Origin: CAYTET01 sp964436975
GTDB taxonomy: Bacteria > Bacillota_I > Bacilli_A > Erysipelotrichales > Erysipelotrichaceae
Direction: 5' to 3'
Length of the DNA: 20,789 nt
Assembly (NCBI GenBank): GCA_964436975.1
Contig: CAYTET010000038.1
Span: forward strand, 1 to 20,789
Shown here: piece after piece, positions 14,116 through 20,789 of the stretch
Layout: each line of letters opens with the position of its first letter
Position numbering within the stretch: position 1 is the stretch's first letter
Position numbers and translations under genes: made by a program
Notes under the pieces: generated by a model
The model's database searches: none
Seen by the model: the letters and a program-made list of their open reading frames with translations, nothing else
Told to the model about the DNA's origin: nothing

Positions 14116-15264
14116 CTAGGCTTTAATAATTAGCCTGCTGAACAGTTCAATATACTGTCTGGCGTTGTTAGGCCAGTTCAATTCCCTAACATCCTGCTTT
14201 CCCTTTTCAATAACGTGGTTCATTAGATTAGGATCAGCCAGGCACTTTTCAATTACATCAGCGATGGCCTGCGGATTATGCGGCGGCACCAGAAAGCCGT
14301 TACGGCCATTCTCAATCAGATCAGCGATACCTTCGCCGGCTGTGCCAATAGTTACACAGCCGCATGCCATTGCCTCCAGATACACGATACCAAATCCTTC
14401 GTTGATACTGGGCATGCAGAAGAACTGGCTGTCAGCCATTAGTTTCAAAGTCTGTCTGTTATCAAGCTGGCCGGTAAACTTCACGGCCGCTGTCAGATTG
14501 CTGTCTGCACACAGAGTCTCTAAAGATTCTCTCTGGCTGCCCTGGCCAACAATCGTAAGTGTAAAATCAGGATATTTATGGTGCAGAAGACGTAACGCCT
14601 TAATAGTGATATCGTTGCCCTTCTGAACTATCAGATGTCCTGCCTGAATCATACTATGGACCTTTTTTATGTGCTCTGAAGGTACACTGTCCGTTTTGAA
14701 TCCATCAAGGATTGTATATGTTGCAGTCAGTGAATGGCAGACTGCTAACTGCTGCTTTAATTTGGAACTCACAGTTACCACTGCATCTGCCTGCTTACAA
14801 CTGTTTTTAAGATAATCAAGCCGGCCCTGCTGAAGGGGCTTTAGCGTATCAGTTCCATGCGTTGTTACAACTAACGGAATGTTCAATTCTGTTTTCAGCC
14901 AGAAGCCTATATCGCAACTGACCCCGAAAGTATGGGCATGAATGACATCAGGCTGAAAATCAGAAATCAGTTCCCTGAGCTTTGGTTTTAAAGCCATCGC
15001 GGCCAGTTTGCTGTTTATTCCGTTTTCAGCTCCCCAGTTGGAAACTGACAGATACCGCAGATAGTACAAATCAATGCCATCAGCACACTGATGCTTCAGC
15101 CCAGTTTCAAACCGGCTGGCATTATCACGGCTCTTTCCAAAAGGAGTCAGAATCAAAACCCTGACTGTGCTGCCCTGGCTAAGATATCCTTTGGCCTGAG
15201 CGTGCACGAAAGAGAAACTGAGATTGTTGTAAAGACCATAAGGGCTGACTATCAGAATATTCAT
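14116..15264 (-). CDS. Glycosyltransferase family 4
   Basis: A 382-residue retaining GT-B enzyme. The N-terminal acceptor domain begins MNILIVSPYGLYNN and includes DVIHAHTFGVSCDIGFWLK (about 106-124) and VVTTHGTDT (132-140). The donor domain has FTLTIVGQGSQRE (about 234-246) and the E-x7-E motif in NEGFGIVYLEAMACG (Glu289, Glu297), which contacts the nucleotide sugar. It ends near the membrane-associated repeat-unit assembly route. The ATG at 15264 overlaps the stop of the wbpB-like gene by 4 bases, with AGGA about 11 bases upstream. Its coupling to wbpB suggests, but does not prove, that it uses the diacetamido-uronate donor or works right beside it. Confidence 0.9.
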   Translation of the reverse strand: MNILIVSPYGLYNNLSFSFVHAQAKGYLSQGSTVRVLILTPFGKSRDNASRFETGLKHQCADGIDLYYLRYLSVSNWGAENGINSKLAAMALKPKLRELISDFQPDVIHAHTFGVSCDIGFWLKTELNIPLVVTTHGTDTLKPLQQGRLDYLKNSCKQADAVVTVSSKLKQQLAVCHSLTATYTILDGFKTDSVPSEHIKKVHSMIQAGHLIVQKGNDITIKALRLLHHKYPDFTLTIVGQGSQRESLETLCADSNLTAAVKFTGQLDNRQTLKLMADSQFFCMPSINEGFGIVYLEAMACGCVTIGTAGEGIADLIENGRNGFLVPPHNPQAIADVIEKCLADPNLMNHVIEKGKQDVRELNWPNNARQYIELFSRLIIKA

Positions 15265-16340
15265 TGACTGAAGCGTCCTGTAAAATCAGTCGAAGCGACA
15301 TCATGCAGCGGCAGAGTCACCGGCTGACCGGTGGCGGCCGACTGATACATGGCCAGAATCATTTCCAAGGCCCGCCGGCCGGCTAAAGCATCAATATAGG
15401 GAGCCCGGTTGGTTTCAATGGCTTCGATGACATCATGATAAACCGCGGTATGGCCATTGCCGTAAACATTGGAAGTTGCTTCCTGCAGTCCCGCCAGATG
15501 ATCATCTTCACTCTGGTGGTCGGCAAACTGCCAGACATCAATATTGTTGGTTGAGGTTCCGCCGATTTTAACCGTTCCGGTCTGACCGAACAGATAAAGC
15601 GTCTCCTCCAGATTCTTCGGGTAGACATTTACCGTGCCTTCAATCGTACCGATGGCGCCGTTTTTAAACTTGACTACCGCCATGCCGATATCCTCGCATT
15701 CCAGATAATGATGAAACTGCTGGGCCGTCTGGGCATAGACCGTTTCAACTTCATCGCCCATCATCCATCTCAGCAGATCGACTCCGTGGATGCACTGGTT
15801 CATCATGCAGCCGCCATCCTGGGCCCAGGTGCCCCGCCAGGGCGCCTGATCATAGTAATTGTGATCCCGGTTCCAGCGGACATGAATAGAGCCATGGGAC
15901 AACTGGCCGAACCGGCCGGCCAGCAGGGCTTTGCGGGTTGCCTGAACAGCTGGATTGAACCGGTTCTGATGGCAGGCGCAGACTTTGACATGATACTGCT
16001 CCGCCTCCGCCACAATCCTGTCAGCATCCGCCATGGACATAGCCATTGGTTTTTCAATAATTACATTGACTCCGTGCTCTATGCAGAACAAGGCAATTTC
16101 AGCATGCTTGCCGCTTTCCGTGGCAATGCCCACCAAAACCGGCTTTTCGGTTTCAATCATCTGCTTATAGTCGCTGTAGCGGTGAATTGAGGCATCATCC
16201 TGCCGATTGTGCTTGGCCAGCACATCTTCCATAGCCTGCGGCTTGATGTCACAGACTGCCACAATTTCCAGTTTATTAGAAATCGCCGCCTTAATATGAT
16301 TGGTCGATATCCGGCCGCAGCCGATCTGAGCATATTTCAT
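15261..16340 (-). CDS. wbpB: UDP-GlcNAc(A) 3-dehydrogenase, Gfo/Idh/MocA family (WbpB/WlbA-like)
   Basis: A 359-residue oxidoreductase that should oxidise C-3 of UDP-GlcNAcA, the step before transamination. Seen: a Rossmann motif IGCGRISTNH (6-15), the catalytic EKP (Lys97), QNRFNPA (125-131), WRGTWAQDGGCMMNQCIHGVD (His185, Asp188), and VNVYPKNLEETLY followed by G.TGTVKIGG. The last two blocks are characteristic of the WbpB/WlbA branch within this large family. The frame stays open upstream to 16424 but those residues are unlike the family and overlap the previous gene. The ATG at 16340 has AAGGAGA 8 bases upstream and gives a normal N-terminus. Its neighbours supply steps before and after, which strengthens the call. 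Confidence 0.88.
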   Translation of the reverse strand: MKYAQIGCGRISTNHIKAAISNKLEIVAVCDIKPQAMEDVLAKHNRQDDASIHRYSDYKQMIETEKPVLVGIATESGKHAEIALFCIEHGVNVIIEKPMAMSMADADRIVAEAEQYHVKVCACHQNRFNPAVQATRKALLAGRFGQLSHGSIHVRWNRDHNYYDQAPWRGTWAQDGGCMMNQCIHGVDLLRWMMGDEVETVYAQTAQQFHHYLECEDIGMAVVKFKNGAIGTIEGTVNVYPKNLEETLYLFGQTGTVKIGGTSTNNIDVWQFADHQSEDDHLAGLQEATSNVYGNGHTAVYHDVIEAIETNRAPYIDALAGRRALEMILAMYQSAATGQPVTLPLHDVASTDFTGRFSQ

Positions 16341-16344
16341 AGCA

Positions 16345-17463
16345 CTATTCTCCTTCTTCACTGATCTTTTTATACATTGCCAGCAGTTTCTTTTCTTCGG
16401 CTGACCAGTTGAATTCTTCGGCAACCGCCTTTTGGCCGTTGCGGCCCATTTGTCTGGCTAAGGCCGGATCATTCAGAATCTTTTCAATGGCTTTTTTGAT
16501 GGCGGAAACATCGGATGGATCAACACATATGCCGCATTTATACTTGTCCATGATCTGCTTCCACAGCGTGAAATCGGTGCAGACCACCGGCAGACCGGCC
16601 ATCATGTATTCAAATATCTTGGTCACACCAAGAGTGCCCTGCCGGCCGCCAAATTTTCTGCCAGGCCGGCATAGCGCGACTCCGACACTGCATTGTTCCA
16701 ACAGATCCAGCACGCCCTGATAGGATACCGCCCCGGGAAAATTAACACATTTAGCCCAGCCGGGCTGCTGTTTTAAATAATCCATGTACTTTTTATCAAC
16801 ATTGCCTGACCGCAGTTCCAATACGGCACCGTCAATCTGGCTGACGGCGTCAATCAGATTATCCAGGTACCACATGCCACTCAGCAGGCCGGGAAAGGCA
16901 ACTTTGCGCTGGGTAAATGACGGCATCGTCCTGATTTCAAACAGCGGATAATTGGCGATCATAACGGTATTGGAATTATACTGCCGCAGCCGGTCAACCA
17001 GGTGCGGCGTAACGCTTATGACACCGTCATATTGTTTTAAGCAGCGGGCTTCATATCTGGTGTAGCATCTAGACATCAGTTTGCGCAAAAAGGAAGGAAT
17101 CCATTCTTTCTCCCTGATATCAGCCGGCACATCTTCATGACTGTCAAAGATCACTTTATGACCGGCCTTTTTCAATTTCAGACCGTATGGCAGCAGCTCC
17201 GGATCATGCAGATGATAAATGTCAGCATCAACAGCCGCGGCCTTCTTATAGGCTTTTCGGGCTGTATGCAGGATCCGGTCAATTCTGTTTTTAGCGGGCT
17301 GGCCGAAGCCGATGACATGGACACCCTGCTTTTCATAGTCTTCACCGCGCTGAACCAGGTATGTGTCATATCCGGCGGCAGCCAAAGAAACGCATTCCTT
17401 CTGAAAAATGCGGATGTCTTCCTTGTTATGAACAGAAGTGACATGGCAGACCTTAAGCGTCAT
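16345..17463 (-). CDS. Glycosyltransferase, GT4-like
   Basis: A 372-residue GT-B enzyme. It begins KVCHVTSVHNKEDIRIFQKE, has DADIYHLHDPELLPYGLKLK (79-98) and KVIFDSHEDVPADI (103-116), both typical of a capsule and O-antigen glycosyltransferase subgroup. The donor region reads GTLGVTKIFEYMMAGLPVVC (276-295), where TKIFEYM replaces the usual E-x7-E context, as in that subgroup. It should act at the inner membrane face on lipid-linked intermediates. The ATG at 17463 has GAGGA 6 bases upstream. A 97-base gap separates it from wbpA, the largest gap inside this operon, and 4 bases separate it from wbpB. The sugar donor is unknown. Confidence 0.88.
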   Translation of the reverse strand: MTLKVCHVTSVHNKEDIRIFQKECVSLAAAGYDTYLVQRGEDYEKQGVHVIGFGQPAKNRIDRILHTARKAYKKAAAVDADIYHLHDPELLPYGLKLKKAGHKVIFDSHEDVPADIREKEWIPSFLRKLMSRCYTRYEARCLKQYDGVISVTPHLVDRLRQYNSNTVMIANYPLFEIRTMPSFTQRKVAFPGLLSGMWYLDNLIDAVSQIDGAVLELRSGNVDKKYMDYLKQQPGWAKCVNFPGAVSYQGVLDLLEQCSVGVALCRPGRKFGGRQGTLGVTKIFEYMMAGLPVVCTDFTLWKQIMDKYKCGICVDPSDVSAIKKAIEKILNDPALARQMGRNGQKAVAEEFNWSAEEKKLLAMYKKISEEGE

Positions 17464-17483
17464 ATAAAATCCTCAATTTCATT

Positions 17484-17506
17484 ATCACACGAAATTCCCT
17501 AATCAA
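17484..17506 (-). promoter_or_regulatory. Weak possible internal promoter before the third glycosyltransferase
   Basis: In the gap after wbpA the minus strand reads TTGATT (17506-17501) and, 16 bases on, TAATGA (17484-17479). TGTGATAAT just before it could act as an extended -10. The boxes are poor and the operon could simply be read through. Confidence 0.25.
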
Positions 17507-17535
17507 AGCGGTAAAATCTTTTGTCATTAAAAAGG

Positions 17536-17565
17536 ATAAAGCTCTTATAGGTAAAGGGCTTTATA
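17536..17565 (-). terminator. Weak hairpin at the wbpA stop codon
   Basis: ATAAAGC (17536-17542) pairs with GCTTTAT (17559-17565) across a large loop, with a short T-run following on the minus strand. It overlaps the wbpA stop. The A/U-rich 7-bp stem and long loop make efficient termination unlikely; partial attenuation is possible. Confidence 0.25.
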
Positions 17566-18880
17566 ATACTTCAATATTCACTCTGTTGGCGACATTCTTC
17601 ATTGCATTCTTGGCATCAAACACCGGAACACCGGCTTCAGCCACCATGTCATAGTCGACGTTGGTGTGGGCTGTTGTCACACAGACCAGATCATAGCCTT
17701 TGATTATTTCCTTGGAAATAGCCGGAATGCTGTCCATGGCTAATTTGCCATGATGGAATGATGGCACAAATTTATCATAGTAGAAAACAGTGGCTCCGGT
17801 CTTGTTGAATTCTTCAATAACCCGGATGGCCGGACTTTCCCGGTAGTCATCAATATCCTGCTTGTAGGCTACGCCTAACAGCAGCACCTTAGAGCCGTTC
17901 AGGGATTTCTTGAACCGGTTTAAAACCTTGCCCGCTCTTTCCACGGTGTATTCGGGCATCTTGTCATTAATTATCATTGACGATTCAATCATGGAAGTAT
18001 GGAAACCGTATTCACGGGCTTTCCAGCTCAGATAATAAGGATCGAGGGGAATGCAGTGACCGCCTAAACCCGGGCCCGGATAGAAGGCCTGAAAGCCATA
18101 GGGCTTTGTTTTAGCGGCTTCAATCACTTCCCAGATGCTGATGCCCATCTTCTCGCACAGCATGGCCAGTTCATTGACCAGACCGATATTGATATTGCGA
18201 TAAGTGTTCTCCAGTATTTTCTCCATCTCGGCGACGGCCGGGCTGGAAACGGTAAACACATCGCTGTCCAGAATGGACCGGTAAACCATGGCAATGACTT
18301 CCGTGGCATCGGCGCCGATGGCTCCGACAACCTTGGGTGTATTGCTGGTCTTATAAGTCAGATTGCCCGGATCAACCCGCTCCGGGGAAAAGCCCAGATA
18401 GAAGTCCTGGCCGCAGACTAAGCCGTTGCCCTCTTCCAGAATAGGCTTCAGCAGCTCTTCAGTGGTACCGGGATAAGTAGTGGATTCCAGAACAACCATG
18501 GTGCCCTTTTTCAGATGCTTGGAAATGGCGACAGCTGAATCCCGGACATAACTGATATCCGGCTGCTGGTGGGCATCCAGCGGCGTCGGCACACAGATGG
18601 CTATAAAGTCAACCTCGCAGACCTTGGTGAAATCAGTGGTGGCTGCCAGCATTCCGGAGTCAACCAGTTCCTTCAGTTCAGCATTGACGACATCGCCGAT
18701 ATAGTTATGACCGGCATTGACCATGTCAACCTTGCTCTGCTGGACATCAAAGCCAATAGTCTTGAAGCCATGGCGGGCTTTATCGACGGCCAGCGGCAGG
18801 CCGACATAGCCCAGTCCGCAGACCCCCATCCGCAAAGTCTTGTTCTTGATTTTTTCAATCAGTTCTTCTTTCATTCCCAT
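17561..18880 (-). CDS. wbpA: UDP-N-acetylglucosamine 6-dehydrogenase (WbpA-like)
   Basis: A 439-residue nucleotide-sugar dehydrogenase that oxidises C-6 of UDP-GlcNAc to the uronic acid with two NAD molecules. Visible are the NAD-binding GLGYVG (22-27), AICVPTPLD, LESTTYPGTTEE, GFSPERVDPGN, LENTYRNINIGLVNELA and the catalytic cysteine in GGHCIPLDPYYLSWKA (Cys276). The C-terminal part (LLLGVAYKQDIDDYRESPA) completes the UDP-binding domain. The frame continues upstream to 18964, but that would overlap wbpD by more than 80 bases. The ATG at 18880, one base after the wbpD stop, has GGAGGAG upstream and gives the normal length. Its place between wbpD and wbpB argues for UDP-GlcNAc rather than UDP-Glc or UDP-ManNAc as substrate. 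Confidence 0.9.
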   Translation of the reverse strand: MGMKEELIEKIKNKTLRMGVCGLGYVGLPLAVDKARHGFKTIGFDVQQSKVDMVNAGHNYIGDVVNAELKELVDSGMLAATTDFTKVCEVDFIAICVPTPLDAHQQPDISYVRDSAVAISKHLKKGTMVVLESTTYPGTTEELLKPILEEGNGLVCGQDFYLGFSPERVDPGNLTYKTSNTPKVVGAIGADATEVIAMVYRSILDSDVFTVSSPAVAEMEKILENTYRNINIGLVNELAMLCEKMGISIWEVIEAAKTKPYGFQAFYPGPGLGGHCIPLDPYYLSWKAREYGFHTSMIESSMIINDKMPEYTVERAGKVLNRFKKSLNGSKVLLLGVAYKQDIDDYRESPAIRVIEEFNKTGATVFYYDKFVPSFHHGKLAMDSIPAISKEIIKGYDLVCVTTAHTNVDYDMVAEAGVPVFDAKNAMKNVANRVNIEVL

Positions 18881-18881
18881 A

Positions 18882-19463
18882 TCAGTCTGTCTCCTCCACG
18901 TTTCCTGCATCATCCTTCTGATATTTTTTACCGCAGACCGGGCAGACCGCCTTACCTTCGGCATTAAACACTATTTGATTTCCGCACTGGCAGACCCAAC
19001 CTTTCAGCCGGGCCGGATTGCCATAAACCATGGCATAAGCCGGAACATCTCGGGTTACCACACTGCCGGCACCGATCAGGGCATACTGACCGATGGAATG
19101 ACCGCAGACAATGGTAACGTTGGCTCCCACACTGGCACCTCTGCCGATGGGCGTCGGCTTATACTCTTCTTTGCGCGAGATAAAAGAGCGCGGATTGATG
19201 ACATTGGTAAACACGCAGCTGGGTCCTAAAAAGACATCATCATCACAGCTGACACCGGTATACACCGAAACATTATTCTGAATCCGGACCCCGTTGCCCA
19301 GTCTGACCTGCGGCGAAATAACCACATTCTGGCCGATGCTGCAGTTCTCACCGATCTGACAGCCGCTCATAATATGGCAGAAATGCCATATCTTAGTGCC
19401 GGCGCCGATGGAACAGCCCTCATCGACATAACTTGATTCATGAACAAAATAGTCCTGGGCCAT
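18882..19463 (-). CDS. wbpD: UDP-3-amino-GlcNAcA N-acetyltransferase (WbpD/WlbB-like)
   Basis: A 193-residue left-handed beta-helix acyltransferase. Hexapeptide repeats run through residues 12-140 (for example IGAGTKIWHF, IGENCSIGQN, LGNGVRIQNN, FLGPSCVFTN), with NPRSF.SRKEEYKPTPIGRGASVGAN typical of WbpD/WlbB. It should acetylate the 3-amino group made by the aminotransferase. The C-terminus ends in a CxC...CxxC set (Cys158, 160, 174, 177) that looks like a zinc ribbon. A GTG at 19469 in frame would overlap the wbpE stop. The ATG at 19463 is preceded by an AGGCGG site at about 10 bases; the choice between them is close. It is 1 base from wbpA. Confidence 0.9.
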   Translation of the reverse strand: MAQDYFVHESSYVDEGCSIGAGTKIWHFCHIMSGCQIGENCSIGQNVVISPQVRLGNGVRIQNNVSVYTGVSCDDDVFLGPSCVFTNVINPRSFISRKEEYKPTPIGRGASVGANVTIVCGHSIGQYALIGAGSVVTRDVPAYAMVYGNPARLKGWVCQCGNQIVFNAEGKAVCPVCGKKYQKDDAGNVEETD

Positions 19464-19465
19464 GG

Positions 19466-20596
19466 TCACTGGGCCGCCTTCAGAACAGCTTTGATGACCA
19501 GTTCAGCATCCGCCTGACTCTGGTAAGGATGCATCGGCAGGCTGAAGGTGCGATCGCAGTAATCATCAGCCACTTTGTAAGTCTGGCTGTAATGCGGCTC
19601 ATCACTAAAGACCGGCAGCGCATGCTGGGGCGTCGGATAATAAATCATATTGGGAATGCCGTCGGCAGTAAGAGCAGCCACAATATGATCACGCTGGGCT
19701 TTGTCTTTAGCCAGCAGGACATACTGGGCATAGGCTGAATAGCAGTCTTTGGCCACAAACGGGGTCACAAACTGCTCTTTAAAGGCTTCATTATAGCGGG
19801 CCGCCACTTTCTGACGGGCTTCAAACTCATAATCCTGCAGGGCTTTCAGCTTGGGCAGAAGAATGGCCGCCTGCAGATTGTCCAGACGGGAATTGATGCC
19901 CACCCGGATATTGTCATACTTGCCGCCGGGTCCCTTGCCATGAACGCACAGACTGCGCAGCAGATTATCCAGCGTATCATCATCGCAGAACAAGGCGCCG
20001 CCATCCCCGTAGCAGCCTAAAGGCTTGGCCGGAAAGAAAGACGTAATCGCCATCACCCCAAAGGCTCCGGCATGTTTTTTATGATAGACTGCTCCGCAGC
20101 TTTGGGCGGCGTCTTCAATAAGAGGCAGCTTATAGCGGGCGCATATTTCTTCAATGGCCTCATAGTCACACATGTTGCCTAAGATATCAACAGCCACTAC
20201 TGCTTTGGGATTATAGCGGCCTTGGGCAATAACGGCTTTTATCTGTGCTTCCAGACTGACCGGATCAAGAGTATAAGTGTCAGGCACAATATCGCAGAAC
20301 ACTGACGTTGCCCCCAGCATCTTGGCCGGCTCGGTCGAAGAAACGAAAGTAATATCCGGACAGAAGATGGCATCATTTTCCTTGACGTCCAGCGCCATAA
20401 AGGCCAGCTGCAGGGCATCCGTGCCGTTAGCACAGGTTATGCAGTGCTTGCGGCCGACAAAAGCTGCCAGCTTTTCTTCAAATTCGCTGACATACGGTCC
20501 GCCGATAAACTGGGCGGAATCTAAAACAGCCTGAATATTATGATCGATATCTTTCTTTAAGGCAGCGTACTGGGCCTTCAGATCAATGAACTGCAT
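19466..20596 (-). CDS. wbpE: PLP-dependent UDP-3-oxo-GlcNAcA aminotransferase (WbpE/WlbC-like)
   Basis: A 376-residue DegT/DnrJ/EryC1 (sugar aminotransferase) enzyme. It starts MQFIDLKAQYAALKKDID, with the substrate-loop GGPYVSEFEEKLA, CANGTDALQLA (57-67), the PLP-contacting Asp in LIEDAAQS (Asp162) and the Schiff-base lysine in SFFPAKPLGCYGDGGA (Lys191). SFFPAKPLG..GDGGA is the form found in WbpE/WlbC. It would transfer an amino group, usually from glutamate, to the 3-keto sugar. The frame extends 12 residues upstream to 20632, but the ATG at 20596 has an AAAGGGGGA site 8-9 bases upstream and gives the family's N-terminus. It is the first gene of the polysaccharide operon in this window. Confidence 0.92.
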   Translation of the reverse strand: MQFIDLKAQYAALKKDIDHNIQAVLDSAQFIGGPYVSEFEEKLAAFVGRKHCITCANGTDALQLAFMALDVKENDAIFCPDITFVSSTEPAKMLGATSVFCDIVPDTYTLDPVSLEAQIKAVIAQGRYNPKAVVAVDILGNMCDYEAIEEICARYKLPLIEDAAQSCGAVYHKKHAGAFGVMAITSFFPAKPLGCYGDGGALFCDDDTLDNLLRSLCVHGKGPGGKYDNIRVGINSRLDNLQAAILLPKLKALQDYEFEARQKVAARYNEAFKEQFVTPFVAKDCYSAYAQYVLLAKDKAQRDHIVAALTADGIPNMIYYPTPQHALPVFSDEPHYSQTYKVADDYCDRTFSLPMHPYQSQADAELVIKAVLKAAQ

Positions 20597-20678
20597 AAAT
20601 AAAATCCCCCTTTGGCAAACACCATCAGACAAAAAGTGCTAATTGCCATAAAACAGGCTGTGACAATTATCCCTCTTT

Positions 20679-20687
20679 ATTATAACA
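20679..20687 (-). promoter_or_regulatory. Likely promoter of the polysaccharide operon
   Basis: TGTTATAAT (20687-20679, minus strand) is an extended -10 with a perfect TATAAT. The -35 position (20707-20702) reads TTTTCT, a poor match. Transcription would start near 20672 and give a leader of about 75 bases before wbpE. Confidence 0.6.
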
Positions 20688-20732
20688 TCATTTACAGGCA
20701 AAGAAAAAGACACGCCAGCCGATTTAACTGCT

Positions 20733-20779
20733 CCCTGAAGTGAAAAGTTAAATTCCACTTCAAGGGAATGAAAGTGGAA
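20733..20779. repeat. Overlapping inverted repeats with a GAAGTGGAA-like motif
   Basis: CCCTGAAGTG (20733-20742) pairs with CACTTCAAGGG (20756-20766) with one bulged A. The same central arm, as TTCCACTT (20753-20760), can instead pair with AAGTGGAA (20772-20779). Three related copies of the motif thus lie within 50 bases. No U-tract follows. They lie upstream of the polysaccharide promoter and run to the window edge; repeated end sequences of a mobile element or a regulator-binding array are both possible. Confidence 0.5.
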
Positions 20780-20789
20780 ATTAGTCATT

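Noticed and set aside
16341..16424. 28-residue N-terminal extension of the WbpB-like dehydrogenase
   Set aside because: It overlaps the previous glycosyltransferase, is unlike the family, and a strong ribosome binding site precedes the internal ATG at 16340.
18881..18964. N-terminal extension of the WbpA-like dehydrogenase over wbpD
   Set aside because: It would overlap wbpD by more than 80 bases. GGAGGAG before the ATG at 18880 and the normal family length favour the shorter form.
1..20789. CRISPR array, tRNA, rRNA, toxin-antitoxin or phage defence genes
   Set aside because: I found no regularly spaced repeats, no tRNA-like cloverleaf and no reading frame with such motifs. All sizeable minus-strand frames are accounted for by the listed genes.

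Overview
The window looks like a chromosomal segment of a Bacillota (Firmicutes) species of intermediate GC. The Opp/Ami-type oligopeptide importer, the CadC-type sensor, the GGAGG-rich ribosome binding sites and the sigma-A-like promoters all fit that. An Erysipelotrichales-like host is only a guess. Almost every gene is on the minus strand. The one plus-strand gene is a small metal-sensing repressor. I see no rRNA, tRNA, CRISPR array, phage gene or transposase gene, and no gene-free stretch longer than 300 bases.

Layout from left to right; within each minus-strand group transcription runs right to left. (1) 1-2757: a sugar operon, DUF4236 protein then galM then malQ, with malQ cut by the left edge. 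(2) 2869-8721: a complete oligopeptide ABC importer, oppA-oppB-oppC-oppD-oppF. It has a strong promoter, an upstream palindrome, a long hairpin between oppA and oppB, and a terminator after oppF. (3) 8801-11409: a metal-resistance module, a P1B-2 Zn/Cd/Pb-exporting ATPase divergent from a CadC-like ArsR repressor. The intergenic region holds two matching inverted repeats, one of which fills the spacer of a consensus promoter. (4) 11421-20687: a surface-polysaccharide operon. In transcription order it is wbpE-like aminotransferase, wbpD-like N-acetyltransferase, wbpA-like dehydrogenase, glycosyltransferase, wbpB-like dehydrogenase, two more glycosyltransferases and a Wzx-type flippase.

The four sugar-nucleotide enzymes together would convert UDP-GlcNAc to UDP-2,3-diacetamido-2,3-dideoxy-glucuronic acid. 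Three glycosyltransferases could build it into a lipid-linked repeat unit and the flippase would export that unit. No priming transferase, polymerase, chain-length regulator or 2-epimerase is in the window. The last 60 bases hold repeated, mutually pairing copies of a GAAGTGGAA-like motif that no gene explains.

The individual gene families are all known ones. The parts most worth a second look are the diacetamido-uronate pathway in a Gram-positive setting, the operator arrangement at the cad locus, the two structures flanking oppA, and the repeats at the right edge.
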